From contig NC_079882.1 of assembly GCF_029227915.1 (NCBI RefSeq), positions 8,370,001 to 8,434,000 on the forward strand: DNA of 64,000 bases, in the 5' to 3' direction. Below the pieces are notes generated by a model. That model made no database searches, was not told the DNA's origin, and worked only from the letters and a program-made list of their open reading frames with translations. Every line of letters starts with the position of its first letter. Within the stretch, counting starts at the first letter, position 1. A program made the translations under genes and the position numbers. This stretch comes from Hydractinia symbiolongicarpus. Its lineage: Eukaryota > Cnidaria > Hydrozoa > Anthoathecata > Hydractiniidae. Positions 61,801 through 64,000 of the stretch are shown here, piece by piece.

Positions 61801-63182
61801 CTTATTCCCTCCAATTTTTAAATTTTTACCAACCCCTTACCCTACACGCCTTTTTTCAACTCTCCTTTTTTTAATTTATTTAGATCGGCACAGTATTTAA
61901 ATTATTTAAAAAATCCAGCTAATTCAATTAAGTTGGTAGTAAAAGAATGTTCGAAATATCCATGTGTTCCATTTTCCAATGCCCTATATATTTTTGTTAA
62001 TTATTTATGAATATATTCACGTGACTTTTAAAGTCACGTGCCACAAAAACACCTATGTATACATTTTATATCTTTTCGAGTTCGGAAAATACTTTATTAC
62101 AAGACACGTTTTTAATAGTTCCTTTGCCCGAGAAACTATAATTCTACCCCAAATGTTATATCCAATTTATTTGCCACCCTACCCCACTCCACCCACTCTC
62201 TCTCCTAGATTACTTGAAATAACGCAGATGTAAAATAAGAACGCTTGGTAATAAGTACCTGATCTTGCCGATCTGATTGTACACCATACTTTCCACCAAA
62301 TCCAGTAGAGTAATCTATAAAAAAGTTGAGCTTAACTTCAGATGTTGTTAACAAAAAATCCTTCAGCAAGGCCTTTAATTGACAGTTACGCACCTTTTTG
62401 TGAGTTATGCTTTGCCAATGCTTCTTGATGCTCAAAACCAACTGCAGCCTGTTAAAAATGTAATTAAAAATCTCAATGTTTCTCCTCAAAAGTAATTTTA
62501 ATAAAATTTGGCTTTAACACTCCTTCAGGTATAAAAGTTTTGAACTGGGCGTTTAATCAATCTATTTCAGTAAACATCAGCTTTCGTTGTAAGAATTCGA
62601 CATATCAAGCTTTTGTTTGACTCACTTTGAAATTAAATTTCTGGCCACAAGGAAAATCAAATCTATCTTTCATCTGCATGGCGGTTTCAAATTACATAAT
62701 TTAATAAGATGTAGTTGCATCTCCTGTTACCTTATCCTTTCTGTCTGTTTGTACACCATATTTACCACCATAACCATAGCTACCAACTTTGCTAAAAATT
62801 GTAATTTTATCTCATTAATTTATCTCATTTATTTAAAATTTACATCAATACCCGCACTAAAAATTCAGTATAAAATAACATATAAAAATAACACCGGATA
62901 TATAAAATATCCTTTCTTATCATCACTTTAAGTATGCAGATGGAGGTTGATAATAGCACATCAGTGTATGCTGCACAGTGTAGTGGACCTTTTGCGGCTC
63001 GCAAGCAACTGTAGATCGTATTACACTCACTGTGATGCAGTATGTTAGCATACACGAATTAGCACTGTTTTAAATACAACACTTTTTAGATGAACATTTA
63101 AATTATATACGAATAAAGTACGCTTTTTATTGACAAATGTATTTATGTCACTCTTAATAAACTTACTTTGGATCCATGTCCT
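58813..63182 (-). CDS. CTTN: Cortactin, C-terminal 437 aa (5' exons beyond window)
   Basis: Nineteen exons, read right to left: 63182-63167 (16-bp microexon), 62791-62731, then six pairs of 55+56 bp (62448-62394/62314-62259; 61424-61370/61288-61233; 61127-61073/60962-60907; 60826-60772/60691-60636; 60556-60502/60427-60372; 60170-60116/59995-59940), then 59849-59721, 59569-59438, 59282-59151, 59070-59028, 58949-58813. All phases agree. There are six full 37-residue cortactin repeats ([33 protein letters not shown]) plus a half repeat. Then come a linker ([10 protein letters not shown]), a charged helix ([19 protein letters not shown]), an acidic/proline segment, and the SH3 domain ([38 protein letters not shown]). 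The repeats bind F-actin; the SH3 recruits partners such as WIP-, N-WASP- or dynamin-type proteins. The Arp2/3-binding acidic N-terminus is not in the window. Confidence 0.95.
61506..61797. mobile_element. Inverted-repeat element in a cortactin intron
   Basis: Arms at about 61506-61595 and 61708-61797 are near reverse complements (AAATCAATATATATTTTTTT, AGTACTATACAAAGTTAAA and their complements; GGCTTACTCCATCATTAGTA against TACTGATGGTGGCGTAAGCC). A centre of about 110 A+T-rich bp lies between them. It is a MITE or foldback insertion in the 834-bp intron between repeats 1 and 2, the longest intron inside the repeat region. Confidence 0.8.
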
Positions 63183-64000
63183 CTAAAAAGAAAAATAGAA
63201 ATATATAAACTTCAGATTTAAGATCAATGAAGATGTAATTTGTAACATAATGAACAAATATTAAAGGAGAACTAACGATTGATAACAAGTTCTTAAATGT
63301 TTATTATAGTGTAAATATAAGCTGTGTTAACTTTTTATATTTGTGAGCTTAGGTTCTCGAGATGTTAAATGTCAAAGTAGTCCCACGGTTGCCGCCATAG
63401 CGGTGTCGATTAGTACATTCTCTTCGGTAAAATATACCAACTTGTGTCACGTTAGTCTGCGAGAATGCAAACAAATGCATTCTGAGTTAACGAAGCAGGA
63501 GAATGCTAAATTGTGCCTCTTGCAATTGTCTAAGAGTAATTTTATTTATCATGTTTTTAAATAAATATCTTCCGAATAGAAGATAGAATGATGTTTTATC
63601 GTTATAAATAAGAGTTTTAGAGTTTTAGACATGAGTTATGGAAAACAAAACTTCAAATGATTATCCACAATAAAGTGTACTAAAAGTGATTTGAAGTAAG
63701 TGATTTTGTGATTCTTTCCCATGTTGCTAAATTCTTGAAAATTTTTTTTTCTACAGTGATGTTGTTCTACTGGAGTTTAGCTTGTCTTCTTCACTGCACC
63801 AACCTTGCAATTAATTTAATCACTCTAGGAAAAACCAGCTATGTACACCGCGTGGCGTCACCAATGAACAAATTTTATACGAGCCAAGTTGGCTTTTGTT
63901 CGAAAATGGCGACAACCGTTAATATAATTAATTATCGGTTTGGGGGAGAAAATTTAAAATAAAAATATGAAAACTATTTATGCCATGTTTTTTAAAATTT
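63183..64000. other. Probable cortactin intron to the window edge
   Basis: No upstream cortactin exon could be recognised; there is no acidic DDW motif on the minus strand. The small ORFs on the plus strand (63343-63564, 63708-63962) lack supporting features. Confidence 0.45.

Noticed and set aside
1-64000. CRISPR arrays, bacterial-type operons or prophage
   Set aside because: No regularly spaced repeat-spacer array, Shine-Dalgarno-led gene strings or phage genes were seen; the DNA is eukaryotic.

Overview
This window is A+T-rich animal genomic DNA, with multi-exon genes, GT-AG introns and many old transposon remnants. Gene content (RAE1, DELE1, cortactin, a pentraxin-domain membrane protein) is metazoan. 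The A+T richness, short introns, Penelope-type retroelement and many foldback elements suggest a cnidarian, perhaps a hydrozoan. That placement is inference: no marker gene in the window fixes the species.

I rebuilt gene models by hand, joining exons only where splice signals and reading phase agree. From left to right: a decayed membrane-protein ORF (about 1780-2260, +); a two-exon secreted 16-cysteine protein (5910-6505, +); an 11-exon DELE1 orthologue (8952-13950, -), the mitochondrial stress relay protein; a Harbinger transposase relic (about 15262-15860, -); a type II membrane protein with EGF and pentraxin domains (17414-19433, +); a Penelope-like retroelement fragment with YMDD reverse transcriptase and GIY-YIG endonuclease pieces plus a hammerhead-like core (about 20705-21890, +); a 10-exon RAE1 mRNA export/mitotic gene (24541-29560, +); a tentative 5- or 6-exon gene for a small two-TM protein (31055-33528, +); a foldback element built from copies of one 11-bp motif (33988-34790); a long gene-poor stretch (about 34800-46450); a two-exon gene for an unrecognised 646-aa basic disordered protein (46475-48717, +); a second gene-poor stretch with a local duplication; a two-exon gene for an 86-aa secreted cysteine-containing protein (55402-55902, -); a U2 snRNA-derived repeat (57570-57630); and the 3' three quarters of a cortactin gene (58813-63182, -), whose N-terminal exons lie beyond the right edge.

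The genes do not form an operon or an obvious pathway. RAE1, DELE1 and cortactin are housekeeping or cell-biology genes. The secreted and pentraxin-type proteins look lineage-specific. I see no CRISPR array, bacterial operon or convincing new multi-gene system. The most notable points are the exon-per-half-repeat design of cortactin, the small secreted gene hidden below the usual ORF length cut-off, the U2-derived repeat, the hammerhead-like core next to the Penelope remnant, and the motif-array foldback element.
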